Source of the DNA: Paenibacillus sp. JQZ6Y-1
Lineage (GTDB): Bacteria; Bacillota; Bacilli; Paenibacillales; Paenibacillaceae
Length of the DNA stretch: 64,000 nucleotides
Reading direction: 5' to 3'
NCBI RefSeq assembly: GCF_040719145.1
Contig: NZ_JBFDUZ010000001.1
Span: 1,426,001-1,490,000, forward strand
Every line of letters begins with the position of its first letter. Position 1 is the stretch's first letter. Below are positions 16,544-25,454 of this stretch, piece after piece. Under the pieces are notes generated by a model. The model worked only from the letters and a program-made list of their open reading frames with translations. It was not told the origin of the DNA and did not search any database. Position numbers and translations under genes: made by a program.

Positions 16544-17461
16544 ATGGCAGACGATCGTAAAAAGCTGGTTTTACAAGCAGGTGGACAATTATTCGCAGAG
16601 AAGGGCTATTTTGCTACCACCGTGCAGGATATTGCCGAGCAATGCAATATGTCCAAAGCGTCCATCTATAAAATGTTTAGTTCCAAGGAGGATATTCTGC
16701 TACAGATCGTTCGTACGTTGCATGAAGAGATTGTGGATTCGTCCAGCATGCTGCATTTTGAAGACGATGTGTCGCCGCATGAACAGCTGGTGCGCAAGGT
16801 GGAGGTACAGCTGCAATCCTTTATTACAAAGCATGACTTCTTTGTCAGTCTGAATCAAAATATGCCGATTGAACTCGGTTCGCAGATTCGTCAGGTCATG
16901 CTGGACTTTAAACGTATGATGCTGAATTGGCAAAAGGAAGCGCTGCTGGAGGCGTTTGGCAGCCGCATCGAACATATGGTTTGGGATATGGCTATATGTA
17001 TGCAGGGCATGACAAGAGAGATGATTTTTCTGAACCGATTGGAGCGCAAGCACCGAGTCGAATCGCAAAACATCGCCAAAGTCGCCCGATTACTTGTTGA
17101 TACAATGGAAGCGATGATTGAGAAACGACTGGAGCAGGAGCCAGTCATTGACGAACAGGTCGCCGAGCGGCTGAATCTGTATGTCCCTGACGGCAATGGT
17201 CGTTATTTTGGAGAGAGTGAATGGCGAAAATGTATGCGCGAACTGACACAGGCGATTCACCGGAATAGCCCGGAGCATGTGAAAGCTGATCTGATCGCGG
17301 CGGCCGAACGACTGGATGCCGAACGCAGAAAAAAAGTACCGCAGGCATTCATGATGGAAGCCTTAATCTCCTATCTGAAGCAACGGGAAGAACTGCAAAC
17401 CGAAGTTGCTTACCTACAACATGTATATTCCGCAAACTGGGAGGACGAGAAACATGGATAA
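16544..17461 (+). CDS. TetR/AcrR-family repressor
   Basis: The 305-residue protein has the TetR DNA-binding domain at residues about 6-52: KKLVLQAGGQLFAEKGYFAT, then the helix-turn-helix DIAEQCNMSKASIYKMFSSKE. The ligand-binding part is unusually long for the family (about 200 residues is typical) and ends in a predicted coiled coil (YLKQREELQTEVAYLQHVY). It overlaps the efflux gene by eight bases, so it almost certainly regulates that pump in response to its substrate. An inverted repeat at the promoter (16333) is a likely operator. Confidence 0.9.
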   Translation: MADDRKKLVLQAGGQLFAEKGYFATTVQDIAEQCNMSKASIYKMFSSKEDILLQIVRTLHEEIVDSSSMLHFEDDVSPHEQLVRKVEVQLQSFITKHDFFVSLNQNMPIELGSQIRQVMLDFKRMMLNWQKEALLEAFGSRIEHMVWDMAICMQGMTREMIFLNRLERKHRVESQNIAKVARLLVDTMEAMIEKRLEQEPVIDEQVAERLNLYVPDGNGRYFGESEWRKCMRELTQAIHRNSPEHVKADLIAAAERLDAERRKKVPQAFMMEALISYLKQREELQTEVAYLQHVYSANWEDEKHG

Positions 17462-18950
17462 TGCTGTAACTGAGCCGCGACCAAAGTTAAATATTGGATT
17501 GATCGTGGGCATCATGCTGGCAGGGGCGTTCGTAGCGATCTTGAATCAGACGCTGCTCGTCACCGCACTGCCGCATATTATGAGAGACTTGAATATTGAT
17601 GCGACTGCTGCGCAGTGGCTAACTACGATTTTTATGCTGGTTAACGGGATTATGATCCCGATTACCGCTTATTTGATTGATAAATTTAATACAAGAGCGT
17701 TGTTTATTACATCGATTGGTCTGTTTGCCATCGGTACGCTGATTGCAGCGATTTCGCCAAGCTTTGGCTGGTTGCTGGTTGGTCGTGTCGTACAGGCGGC
17801 AGGTGCTGGTATCGTTATGCCGTTGATGCAAACTGTATTTTTGGTGATTTTCCCGAAAGAACGACGCGGTGCGGCGATGGGGATGATCGGTTTGGTCATT
17901 TCGTTTGCGCCAGCCATTGGACCGACACTGTCAGGTTGGGTTGTGGATACATTCTCATGGCGTGATCTGTTCTACATCATTCTGCCGATTGCTGTGCTTG
18001 ACCTGATTATTGCATTCTTTGCTCTGAAAAATGTTGGTAAGCTGCGCGATCCGAAACTGGATATTCCGTCGGTCATTTTGTCGACAATTGGTTTTGGTGG
18101 ACTGCTGTACGGCTTCAGTACCGCGTCCAAAGGCTGGAATGATCCAACCGTCATTATTACCATTGTCGTCGGTCTGGTCAGTCTGCTGCTGTTCGTTACC
18201 CGTCAATTCAAGCTGGAACAGCCGCTGTTAGAGTTCCGCGTGTTCAAAGATCGTTTATTTACCATTTCGATGATTATTACAGTGATCGTATTTACAGCGA
18301 TGATCGGTGCTTCGACACTGTTGCCGCTGTATATCCAAAATGCACGCCATCTGTCGGCGGTGCAATCCGGTCTGATTGTATTACCGGGTGCGATTCTGAT
18401 GGGGATCATGTCACCGATCACTGGACGGATCTTTGATAAAATCGGTGCGAAGAAGCTGGGCTTCACGGGTCTGTTACTGCTTACGGTCGGTACCATTCCA
18501 TTCACCATGCTCGGTGACCAAACGCCAGTATGGATGATCGTCATCATGTTCGCGATGCGGATGCTTGGATTGTCCATGGTGATGATGCCGGTAACGACTG
18601 CCGGTCTGAATCAACTGCCGACCCATCTGTTATCTCACGCGACAGCGATGAATAATACATTGCGTCAGGTCGGAGGCTCGATTGGTACAGCGGTATTGAT
18701 TACCGTGTTCACCAATGCTTCGACTTCGGCAGCCTCTGCTGGGCAAACTGCTGATCTTGCTATGATTCATGGTACGAATATGGCGTTCTTGGTTGCTTCC
18801 GTGCTGTCGGTGATCGCGCTGTTCATGATGTTCTTCTTAAAAGAACCACCGCGCGTAAAACCGCAATCTGGTGAATCGTCCACATCTTCGGACGACGCCA
18901 AACGTAACCCGTCCCAACGCCAACAAACAAAACCGGTATCTCAATCTTGA
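17454..18950 (+). CDS. MFS drug efflux transporter, DHA2 (EmrB/QacA) family
   Basis: This 498-residue membrane protein has about fourteen hydrophobic segments, as in EmrB/QacA proton-driven exporters. Family motifs include AILNQTLLVTALPHIMRDL in TM1, WLTTIFMLVNGIMIP and GRVVQAAGAGIVMPL (motif C region). LDIPSVILSTIGFGGLLYGF is also conserved. The ATG at 17454 is chosen because GGGAGG precedes it; it overlaps the tetR stop. The C-terminus is Ser-rich and hydrophilic. Substrate range is not predictable from sequence. Expression is probably set by the TetR protein encoded upstream. Confidence 0.9.
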   Translation: MDNAVTEPRPKLNIGLIVGIMLAGAFVAILNQTLLVTALPHIMRDLNIDATAAQWLTTIFMLVNGIMIPITAYLIDKFNTRALFITSIGLFAIGTLIAAISPSFGWLLVGRVVQAAGAGIVMPLMQTVFLVIFPKERRGAAMGMIGLVISFAPAIGPTLSGWVVDTFSWRDLFYIILPIAVLDLIIAFFALKNVGKLRDPKLDIPSVILSTIGFGGLLYGFSTASKGWNDPTVIITIVVGLVSLLLFVTRQFKLEQPLLEFRVFKDRLFTISMIITVIVFTAMIGASTLLPLYIQNARHLSAVQSGLIVLPGAILMGIMSPITGRIFDKIGAKKLGFTGLLLLTVGTIPFTMLGDQTPVWMIVIMFAMRMLGLSMVMMPVTTAGLNQLPTHLLSHATAMNNTLRQVGGSIGTAVLITVFTNASTSAASAGQTADLAMIHGTNMAFLVASVLSVIALFMMFFLKEPPRVKPQSGESSTSSDDAKRNPSQRQQTKPVSQS

Positions 18951-18961
18951 TACCGGTTTTC
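18929..18961 (+). terminator. Terminator of the TetR-MFS operon
   Basis: AAAACCGGTATC pairs perfectly with GATACCGGTTTT. The stop codon lies at the base of the second arm. Confidence 0.88.
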
Positions 18962-19014
18962 CCTTGTATTGTGTACATGATAATGCGGACATATTTATTT
19001 CTTTTTATCAATAC

Positions 19015-19043
19015 TTGTAGAAAATTAAATTGTTTACTATAAT
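19015..19043 (+). promoter_or_regulatory. Promoter of the old yellow enzyme gene
   Basis: TTGTAG (19015-19020) and a consensus TATAAT (19038-19043) are separated by 17 bases, predicting a start near 19050. Confidence 0.7.
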
Positions 19044-19048
19044 ATATA

Positions 19049-19089
19049 TTGTTACTTTAAATAACAATCTGTCTAGGCGATAGATTGTT
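19049..19089 (+). promoter_or_regulatory. Overlapping inverted repeats, candidate operators
   Basis: TTGTTA-N7-TAACAA (19049-19067) overlaps a second perfect repeat, AACAATCT-N11-AGATTGTT (19063-19089). Both lie at or just after the transcription start, where a repressor would block transcription of the reductase gene. Confidence 0.5.
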
Positions 19090-19122
19090 CAACTATTCTA
19101 AATAGAGACAGGAGAGATCCCT

Positions 19123-20271
19123 TTGAATCCGAAATATAAAGCATTGTTTGAGCCATTTACACTGAACGACGGTATTGAATTGAAAAACCGCATCGTTCTG
19201 GCGCCAATGACACACTCTTCTTCCAACCCGGACGAAACGATCTCTGATGCGGAGCTGGAATACTATGCAAGTCGTACAACAGGTGTAGGTCTTGCTATTA
19301 CTGCTGTTGGTCATGTGACCCCGGGGGGTAAAGGCTTTGCCAATCAATTCCGTGTTGTGGGTGATGAGTTCACACCAGGTCTGACCCGTCTGTCTGAAAC
19401 GCTGAAAAAGAACGGCGCTAAATCCGTTCTGCAAATTTTCCATGCTGGTCGTCAATCACCACCTGAGCTGGTTGATGGCGATGTAACCGCACCAAGCGCG
19501 GTAGCAAGCGTACGTAACGATGGCAATGAAGGCGTAGTTCCACGCGAACTGACTGCACAAGAAATCGACGACATTATCAAAGATTTTGGTAAAGCGACTG
19601 CGAATGCTATCGCAGCTGGCTTTGATGGTGTAGAGATTCACGGTGCAAATGGTTATCTGATTCAACAGTTCTTCTCTCCACATTCCAACCGTCGTGAAGA
19701 CAAATGGGGTGGCGACGTACACGGTCGTCTGGCATTCCCACTGGCAGTCGTGGACGAAGTACAACGTGTTGTCAAAGAACAAGCGAAAGGTCCATTTATC
19801 GTCGGATACCGCTTCTCTCCAGAAGAACCGGAAACACCGGGTATCACAATGGCAGATACGCTCGTACTGATCGATGCACTAGCTGAGAAAAACCTGAGCT
19901 ATCTGCACGTATCTCTGATGGATTACAACTCTGCACCACGTCGTGGCGTAGACGATACTCGCTCCCGTCTGACCATCATTCAAGAGCGTGTAGGTAACAA
20001 AGTACCGGTCATCGGTGTTGGTTCGGTAAAAACACCGGATGATGCTGTAGCTGCACTGGAAACAGGCGCACCGTTGGTCGCTCTTGGTCGCCAACTGATC
20101 GTTGAACCGGCATGGGTAGAAAAAGTAGAATCCGGTCGTGAGAACGAAATCATGTATGCTATTAGCAAAAACGATCAACAAGCACTGACTCTGCCAGACC
20201 CACTGTGGAACATGGTCATCAACGTTCCAGGCTGGTTCCCTATTGTAGAAGCAGAAGAATCTGCGAAGTAA
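19123..20271 (+). CDS. NADH:flavin oxidoreductase, old yellow enzyme family (YqiG-like)
   Basis: This 382-residue FMN-dependent TIM-barrel ene-reductase resembles B. subtilis YqiG. Landmarks are the N-terminal LFEPFTLNDGIELKNRIVLAP, the active-site region VEIHGANGYLIQQFFSP (His followed by Asn, which bind the substrate carbonyl), and NRREDKWGG. A phosphate-binding loop near VIGVGSVKTP holds FMN. Members reduce activated alkenes, quinones and nitro compounds, often in electrophile detoxification. Translation starts at TTG after AGGAGAG. Two inverted repeats over the transcription start suggest control by a repressor. It is a single-gene unit sharing a bidirectional terminator with the lipase gene. 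Confidence 0.92.
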   Translation: MNPKYKALFEPFTLNDGIELKNRIVLAPMTHSSSNPDETISDAELEYYASRTTGVGLAITAVGHVTPGGKGFANQFRVVGDEFTPGLTRLSETLKKNGAKSVLQIFHAGRQSPPELVDGDVTAPSAVASVRNDGNEGVVPRELTAQEIDDIIKDFGKATANAIAAGFDGVEIHGANGYLIQQFFSPHSNRREDKWGGDVHGRLAFPLAVVDEVQRVVKEQAKGPFIVGYRFSPEEPETPGITMADTLVLIDALAEKNLSYLHVSLMDYNSAPRRGVDDTRSRLTIIQERVGNKVPVIGVGSVKTPDDAVAALETGAPLVALGRQLIVEPAWVEKVESGRENEIMYAISKNDQQALTLPDPLWNMVINVPGWFPIVEAEESAK

Positions 20272-20342
20272 GAAATATCTTCTCATCGCATAGCGATGCG
20301 ACTGCTCAAACTTACCAGCAAATTAGATGATATTTGAATATA

Positions 20343-20380
20343 AAAAGAGCGCATATCTTCTCAAAGATATGCGCTCTTTT
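20343..20380. terminator. Bidirectional terminator
   Basis: AAAAGAGCGCATATCTT and its exact complement flank a 4-base loop. A/T runs on both sides let it end both the plus-strand reductase and the minus-strand lipase transcripts. Confidence 0.9.
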
Positions 20381-20504
20381 CTTGTATGTGGTTTTCCTAT
20401 CCATATATCGTATTCTCTCTGTATCTAGACATGATGAACTGTAATCAGCAAGACAATGATACATCGTCTTTCGATATATGCACTCCATGAATCCGTACGA
20501 TTGA

Positions 20505-22127
20505 TTAGTCCTGATGAGAATACGTTTTGCCATTGGCATCCACATAGACGGATTGGATCAATGTCCGTTTGTATGGGGCGCCTGTATTGGTTTTGCCTTC
20601 GATATCGGTGGTGATGACATAATTGGAAGGCTTACCGGAGGTTGGCGCGGGTACACTGTCCTGCACTGAATCCGAGGTGAGTGAACGTTGCTGCGCGGTC
20701 GGTGCTGCGATACGCTTGCCGCGTTCATCGTAATAATCAACCGTGTAAGAAATCTGGGTTTGCTCATGATCCAGCCCTTCCGTTTGCACATCCATATTGA
20801 GTGTATTGGCAGAGAGGGAGCTGTTCAGACTTGCCTGATTGGTACTACCTGCGAATACGGCGGTCATCAGATAGGCACCGGAGGTATTGCTATTGGCTTT
20901 GACCTGCCATTCTCCGGCAATCGGCTTGCTCAGCTTGGCAATCTGATGATAGGCGCCTTTGAAGATTTCATCATCCGGTTGGGCATTTACCTGTACCTGC
21001 TGGACAGCACCAGTTGGCGAGATCAGTTGCAGCGAATGAACCGGTTGGCTGCTGATCCAATCCAGTGTTACCGATTGCACGTTATCTTCCACTGTCAATG
21101 TCTCGGTTGCTGTACCATTATAATTGCCACCTCGCACATAATAGTGACCATCTGCTGGGGAACTAGACGTACTGCTGTTATCGGCGGAAATGGACGGCTG
21201 ATACACATCATGGTATACGCTTGATGTAACCGCGAGTGCAGGAGAAGAAGCAACTGCCGCCCCGCTTACAGTACCGATATAGGGCTTGAACAGATTAAAG
21301 GTGTAGGAGCCGGTGCGAACAGTGGCATGATTCCAAGGTCCTTTTTGAATCAATTGACTGCCGGGCAATGCAGCACTGTCGGTTGTAACTACACCATCGT
21401 TGCTTCCGAAGACAGATAGATACGCACCGCCGAACGTATAAGAGGCTTTGGAGGAGCCGGACCATTTGTCACCACTCATCGTATAAAAAGGAATCTTATT
21501 CACATCAGGATCTTTTGCCATTTCGGAACGGAAGTATTCCATGTAAGAGGTCTGTAGCGAGCTAGTGCCGGGGCTTTGGGAACCAACCAGATCGGCGAGC
21601 CAGCCAGCCCAGCTGCTAAAGGCGAGATCGGCAAGCTGTGAACCGTGATGCGGAGTGCTGAGAGTAATCACACGGCTGACATATGGGTAGGCATTGTAGC
21701 GGACGAGGGCAGACTGAGTATCGACACCGCCCTTGCTATGGGCGATGATAACGAGCTTTTTGCCATACGTTTGGCTAATTTCCTTGATCTTCGCCGCCAG
21801 CAATTCACCATCTTTCCACATGTCCTCTGGAGTACCAGAGATGTCATACATGTTGATAAAGGCAGTCTGGTATCCGTTGTTGTACGCATATTGGTACATA
21901 TCATTTTCGTTGTACCATACTTTAGCTTGGCTGGTCAGACCGTGGACGAACAGCAGCACCGGCTTGTTGGGATCAATCTTTGCTGGTGCTTGTCCGGCAG
22001 CCCATGCCCCCGGAACATCGGCTACTACTGGATTGGCAGGTGCCATTTGTGCTTGTGCTGGGAACAACGGCAGCACCATACTAGCTGCCAGTGCGGATAC
22101 GAGCAGCTTTTGTTTCAACTTCATCAT
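20505..22127 (-). CDS. Secreted lipase-like alpha/beta hydrolase
   Basis: The 540-residue exported hydrolase has a signal peptide MMKLKQKLLVSALAASMVLP ending at about residue 26 (PAQA). The alpha/beta hydrolase domain follows: VLLFVHGLTSQAKVW gives the oxyanion-hole region, and IIAHSKGGVD carries the nucleophile Ser in an A-x-S-x-G elbow. STPHHGSQLAD is typical of lipases of the triacylglycerol/esterase group. The last ~220 residues form a beta-rich accessory part with a prepeptidase-like segment, possibly for binding or stability. ATG 22127 is chosen for AAAGGAGGAAG; the frame extends upstream but without a ribosome binding site. A minus-strand extended -10 (TGCTATACA) lies near 22180. Confidence 0.87.
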   Translation of the reverse strand: MMKLKQKLLVSALAASMVLPLFPAQAQMAPANPVVADVPGAWAAGQAPAKIDPNKPVLLFVHGLTSQAKVWYNENDMYQYAYNNGYQTAFINMYDISGTPEDMWKDGELLAAKIKEISQTYGKKLVIIAHSKGGVDTQSALVRYNAYPYVSRVITLSTPHHGSQLADLAFSSWAGWLADLVGSQSPGTSSLQTSYMEYFRSEMAKDPDVNKIPFYTMSGDKWSGSSKASYTFGGAYLSVFGSNDGVVTTDSAALPGSQLIQKGPWNHATVRTGSYTFNLFKPYIGTVSGAAVASSPALAVTSSVYHDVYQPSISADNSSTSSSPADGHYYVRGGNYNGTATETLTVEDNVQSVTLDWISSQPVHSLQLISPTGAVQQVQVNAQPDDEIFKGAYHQIAKLSKPIAGEWQVKANSNTSGAYLMTAVFAGSTNQASLNSSLSANTLNMDVQTEGLDHEQTQISYTVDYYDERGKRIAAPTAQQRSLTSDSVQDSVPAPTSGKPSNYVITTDIEGKTNTGAPYKRTLIQSVYVDANGKTYSHQD

Positions 22128-22354
22128 TCTTCCTCCTTTATTATGTAAGATATGGAAGGGATAGGCCCTTAACCAATGTATAGCAGATTTGTAAAGTTTG
22201 TTACCTAATTTCGTACTTCTTTTGTTTAACTGCACAAAAAAATACTAAAAATTTTAAACATTCCTGAATAAATGTGAGGACATTTCCCATTGATTGAGTA
22301 TAATAGAATTCGTGACTACATAAACGCGGCGGTCGTACCGGGAAAATGCGAAGC

Positions 22355-22384
22355 GTTACCCGTTGTTCTACTAAAGTATGTAAC
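22355..22384 (+). promoter_or_regulatory. Inverted repeat upstream of niaP
   Basis: GTTAC-N20-GTAAC lies 38 bases before the transporter start, in the divergent region 22128-22421. It could be a regulator site (for example NiaR), but the match is short and unproven. Confidence 0.25.
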
Positions 22385-22421
22385 AAAAAGTACAAGCCAG
22401 CCGGGAAGAAGGGGTTAACGT

Positions 22422-23636
22422 ATGGAAAAAATGGAACTGCTGCGCAATCCAAAACAGCGTAAGCTGCTGTTCAGCGCAGGTTTCAGCTGGATGTTTGATG
22501 CGATGGAGGTAGGGATGATCTCCTTTATTGCAGCAGCACTAGCGAAAAGCTGGCAATTGAGCCCGCAACAAATTGGGTATCTGACCAGTATCAATTCGGT
22601 CGGTATGGCAGTTGGGGCTATCGCTGCTGGTTATCTGGCAGATCGATATGGACGCAAGTCGATTTTGCTTTGGACCTTGCTTATTTTCTCGATTGCTAGC
22701 GGTTTGTCCGCATTGGCGACCGGATTTGGCGTATTGCTGTTGCTGCGCTTTATCGCGGGCTTCGGATTAGGTGGAGAATTGCCGGTTGCTTCAACACTGG
22801 TATCGGAATCGGTAGCGGTCAAGGATCGCGGTCGGGCTGTAGTTCTGCTGGAAAGCTTCTGGGCATTTGGCTGGATCATCTCGGCTGTAGTTGCCTATTT
22901 TGTCATCGCCAAATATGGCTGGCAATGGGGCTTTATTATTGGAGCGATTCCGGCGCTGTATGCGCTCTATCTACGTCGCGCTATCGACGATTCACCGCGC
23001 TATGCAGCGGCTGGTGCAGGTACACGTGCTTCCTTTAGTGAAGGGCTGCGCAACATCTGGAATAGTGAGCATCGCCGTACTACATTGATGGCATGGATTC
23101 TGTGGTTTACCGTTGTGTTCTCATACTATGGTATGTTCCTGTGGCTGCCATCGGTAATGGGCTTAAAGGGCTTTACGTTGATTAAAAGCTTTGAATACGT
23201 GATGATTATGACGCTGGCGCAATTGCCGGGTTATTTTACAGCCGCGTATTTCATTGAGAAATTCGGTCGCAAATTCGTGCTGGTGCTGTATCTGGTGTTG
23301 ACCGCTGTAAGTGCGATTTGGTTCGGATTTGCCAGCAGTGAGCTGTCACTGATCTTGGCGGGCATCTGTCTGTCGTTCTTTAATCTGGGCGCATGGGGCG
23401 GCTTATACGCGTATACGCCAGAGCTGTACCCAACTCGTGTACGCTCGACGGGTGTCGGCATGGCAGCAGGCTTTGGACGGATTGGGGGCGTGATTGCGCC
23501 ATTCCTCGTCGGTATGCTTGTTGGTAAAGGGGTGGCAGTTAGCTCGATCTTTATCATTTTCTTCGTGGCGATTCTGATTGGTGCGGCTGCCGTACTGTTC
23601 TTGGGCAAAGAGACAAAAGGGCTAGAGTTGGACTAA
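22422..23636 (+). CDS. niaP: Niacin transporter NiaP (YceI-like MFS)
   Basis: This 404-residue MFS transporter closely follows B. subtilis YceI/NiaP, which takes up nicotinate or nicotinamide for NAD synthesis. Shared landmarks are WMFDAMEVGMISFI in TM1, INSVGMAVGAI, DRYGRKS (motif A) and GLGGELPVASTLVSE. VLLESFWAFGW, FSYYGMFLWLPSVM and FFNLGAWGGLYAYTPELYPT are also shared. Twelve hydrophobic segments are evident. GAAGGGG precedes the ATG. NiaP homologues also carry related aromatic acids, so another substrate is possible. It is transcribed divergently from the lipase gene. Confidence 0.85.
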   Translation: MEKMELLRNPKQRKLLFSAGFSWMFDAMEVGMISFIAAALAKSWQLSPQQIGYLTSINSVGMAVGAIAAGYLADRYGRKSILLWTLLIFSIASGLSALATGFGVLLLLRFIAGFGLGGELPVASTLVSESVAVKDRGRAVVLLESFWAFGWIISAVVAYFVIAKYGWQWGFIIGAIPALYALYLRRAIDDSPRYAAAGAGTRASFSEGLRNIWNSEHRRTTLMAWILWFTVVFSYYGMFLWLPSVMGLKGFTLIKSFEYVMIMTLAQLPGYFTAAYFIEKFGRKFVLVLYLVLTAVSAIWFGFASSELSLILAGICLSFFNLGAWGGLYAYTPELYPTRVRSTGVGMAAGFGRIGGVIAPFLVGMLVGKGVAVSSIFIIFFVAILIGAAAVLFLGKETKGLELD

Positions 23637-23707
23637 CATCAATCGTTCTCTGCTTGTAGGATGGCTTACTCTATCAGGTAAAGTTCCTTTTATGGATTGT
23701 CATATCT

Positions 23708-23765
23708 CATCATCGCAACATAATGTTATAATGAATCATAGAATGATAACTTCGTTGCGATGATG
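23708..23765 (+). promoter_or_regulatory. Inverted repeat flanking a promoter
   Basis: Perfect 12-base arms CATCATCGCAAC and GTTGCGATGATG enclose an extended -10 element (TGTTATAAT, 23724-23732) and a nested repeat GTTAT/ATAAC. The left arm is upstream of the predicted start, so the repeat most likely works as DNA. Confidence 0.5.
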
Positions 23766-23776
23766 GAGGATATGAG

Positions 23777-24223
23777 ATGAACAGTGACTTTCTGACAGGT
23801 ACGGAGCTGCTGCTAGCGTATGAGGATATTCGGATGACCAAATCGCGGTATTGCCGATTCATTGATACCAAGGATTGGGAAGCACTCAAAAGCGTATTCG
23901 CTCCTGATGCAATTGCAGATTTCAGTACAGAAGGCAATCCGATTCCAGTGCTGGAAGGACGGGATACGATTGTGAAGGTATTTCAGGATCTGGTAGACCC
24001 GGCAGTTACAGTGCATCAGGTACATAGCGCGGATATTGAACTAGTATCGGCTAGAGAGGCGAAGGTGATGTCGCCGATGGAGGATTATGTCACGTTTCCT
24101 GAAGGCAATCCCAACAAGTCGTTTCATGGTTACGGGTATTATCACGAAACCTTTGTGAAGCTGGATGGACAATGGGTGATTCAGCATACCAGCCTGAAGC
24201 GTCTGCGTTTGGATATTCTGTAA
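23777..24223 (+). CDS. SnoaL-like (NTF2-fold) protein
   Basis: The 148-residue protein has the SnoaL-like polyketide-cyclase/NTF2 pattern: an N-terminal helix pair with IRMTKSRYCRFIDTKDWEAL, then FAPDAIADFST, the GRDTIVKVFQDLV helix and VHQVHSADIEL. The late strands YHETFVKLDGQWVIQHTSL also fit. Proteins of this fold are small cytoplasmic binding or isomerase proteins; no catalytic assignment is possible here. GGAGG lies eight bases before the ATG. It is a single-gene unit with an unusual inverted repeat across its promoter and a strong terminator. Confidence 0.82.
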   Translation: MNSDFLTGTELLLAYEDIRMTKSRYCRFIDTKDWEALKSVFAPDAIADFSTEGNPIPVLEGRDTIVKVFQDLVDPAVTVHQVHSADIELVSAREAKVMSPMEDYVTFPEGNPNKSFHGYGYYHETFVKLDGQWVIQHTSLKRLRLDIL

Positions 24224-24320
24224 GACGCGGAAGCCGATCATGGTCGATGATGTGATCAAGAGCTGGGAAGTGGCAGTATCGGATTCGGTTTCATCGTAAC
24301 TGGATTGAAAAGCTAAAAGA

Positions 24321-24358
24321 AAAGGGCGCTGTCACGATAAAGTGGCAGCGTCCTTTTT
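24321..24358. terminator. Terminator between convergent genes
   Basis: AAAGG-CGCTG-CAC pairs with GTG-CAGCG-CCTTT and is followed by TTTT on the plus strand; it ends the SnoaL-like gene just before the convergent ATPase gene. Confidence 0.85.
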
Positions 24359-24367
24359 GAATTGCCT

Positions 24368-25108
24368 TTAGTCTTTTCCAAATAGTTCATCTAATAAGGA
24401 ATCGGGTTTTTCCAAAAAGCGACGGGTTAACTGGTAATGCTCTGTATCACGATAATCCATGCGCTCTAAGGACGAGCCATCAAACGAAATAATATCTGCA
24501 CCAGGATAACCCATTAGAATCGGTGAATGACTGGCAATGATGAATTGCGAATGTGGCGTCAGGTCGTGCATGATACGCATAAAGGCAAGCTGACGAGCAG
24601 GTGATAATGCCGCTTCTGGCTCATCCAGTAGGTAGATGGCAGGCTGGCGCGAACGACCAAATCGATGCTGAAATAGAGCAAGAAAAGATTCACCGTGTGA
24701 ACGATGATGCAGCGATTTGCCGCCATAGTGAATAAAGTCCGTGCGTGTACATGGATCTTGCTCACTTTCATCAATATGACTGGCAAACTGATAAAACGAT
24801 TCTGCCCGCAAAAAGAACCCCTGTGTTACCTTAGGCAACCAAGATAACCGGATATAATCGCCAAGCGCGGATTCAGCGGCATCTACCTGATACGCGTTTT
24901 TACGCGAACCGCCTGCGGTATGAAAGCCGCACTGATAGGCGATTGCCTCCAGCAACGTCGATTTACCGGAACCATTTTCTCCGATAAAAAAAGTAACTGG
25001 CGCATGTAGTCGCAAAGAGTTTATTTTGGTAATTAGCGGCAGATTGAACGGATAAACAGAATGATCTTCGATGTTCTCATGCAATAGGGTGATTTGCTGT
25101 AATGACAT
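24368..25108 (-). CDS. AAA-family ATPase (SMC/RecF-like, AAA_21 type)
   Basis: This 246-residue ATPase has Walker A FIGENGSGKSTLLEAI at about 40-55. A Walker B IYLLDEPEAALSPARQLAF follows near 160-178, after a signature-like region HHRSHGESFLALFQHRF, and a switch His lies in FIIASHSPIL. This order is that of the compact ABC-like AAA_21 proteins (YhaN/OLD-like ATPase cores). AAAGGAG precedes the ATG. It lacks a nuclease domain and has no effector gene next to it, so a defence or toxin-antitoxin role cannot be claimed. It is a lone gene convergent with the SnoaL-like gene. Confidence 0.82.
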   Translation of the reverse strand: MSLQQITLLHENIEDHSVYPFNLPLITKINSLRLHAPVTFFIGENGSGKSTLLEAIAYQCGFHTAGGSRKNAYQVDAAESALGDYIRLSWLPKVTQGFFLRAESFYQFASHIDESEQDPCTRTDFIHYGGKSLHHRSHGESFLALFQHRFGRSRQPAIYLLDEPEAALSPARQLAFMRIMHDLTPHSQFIIASHSPILMGYPGADIISFDGSSLERMDYRDTEHYQLTRRFLEKPDSLLDELFGKD

Positions 25109-25320
25109 AACAGACTCCTTTTCTCACAAGGATGAATCATGAAATCAACGTCTACCTGATCAAGGAAGCGAATTTGCGAAAATCGTATGTATCGAAATCT
25201 TGCCATGAACTGTGCTGGATGGCATTGCTCTTTTACTATATCGCAGATGCCTATTTCATCCAATCTTCATTCACTAAATGGACAAAATTATGAAATCGGT
25301 TCACTTTTTCGCCTAAAAGT

Positions 25321-25346
25321 GTTTTATAATGGGCACAAGCAGGTAA
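25321..25346 (+). promoter_or_regulatory. Candidate sigma-B/sigma-F-type promoter of katX
   Basis: GTTTTA (25321-25326), 14 bases, AGGTAA (25341-25346): each box has one mismatch to the sigma-B consensus. KatX in Bacillus is read by sigma-B and sigma-F. The rest of 25109-25454 shows no other clear element. Confidence 0.4.
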
Positions 25347-25454
25347 AAAAAGGTAATGTGGTTGCTTGCTGCTAGAGCGTACCACCTGTTTTCCTGTGTC
25401 AATGTGTATCAAGGTTTCAGCAAACTTATACTTTCTTGAAAGGCGGAACATGTT

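Noticed and set aside
24368..25108. AAA ATPase as part of an anti-phage defence system
   Set aside because: It is a lone ATPase domain without a nuclease, reverse transcriptase or toxin gene beside it; neighbours are a SnoaL-like protein and a catalase.
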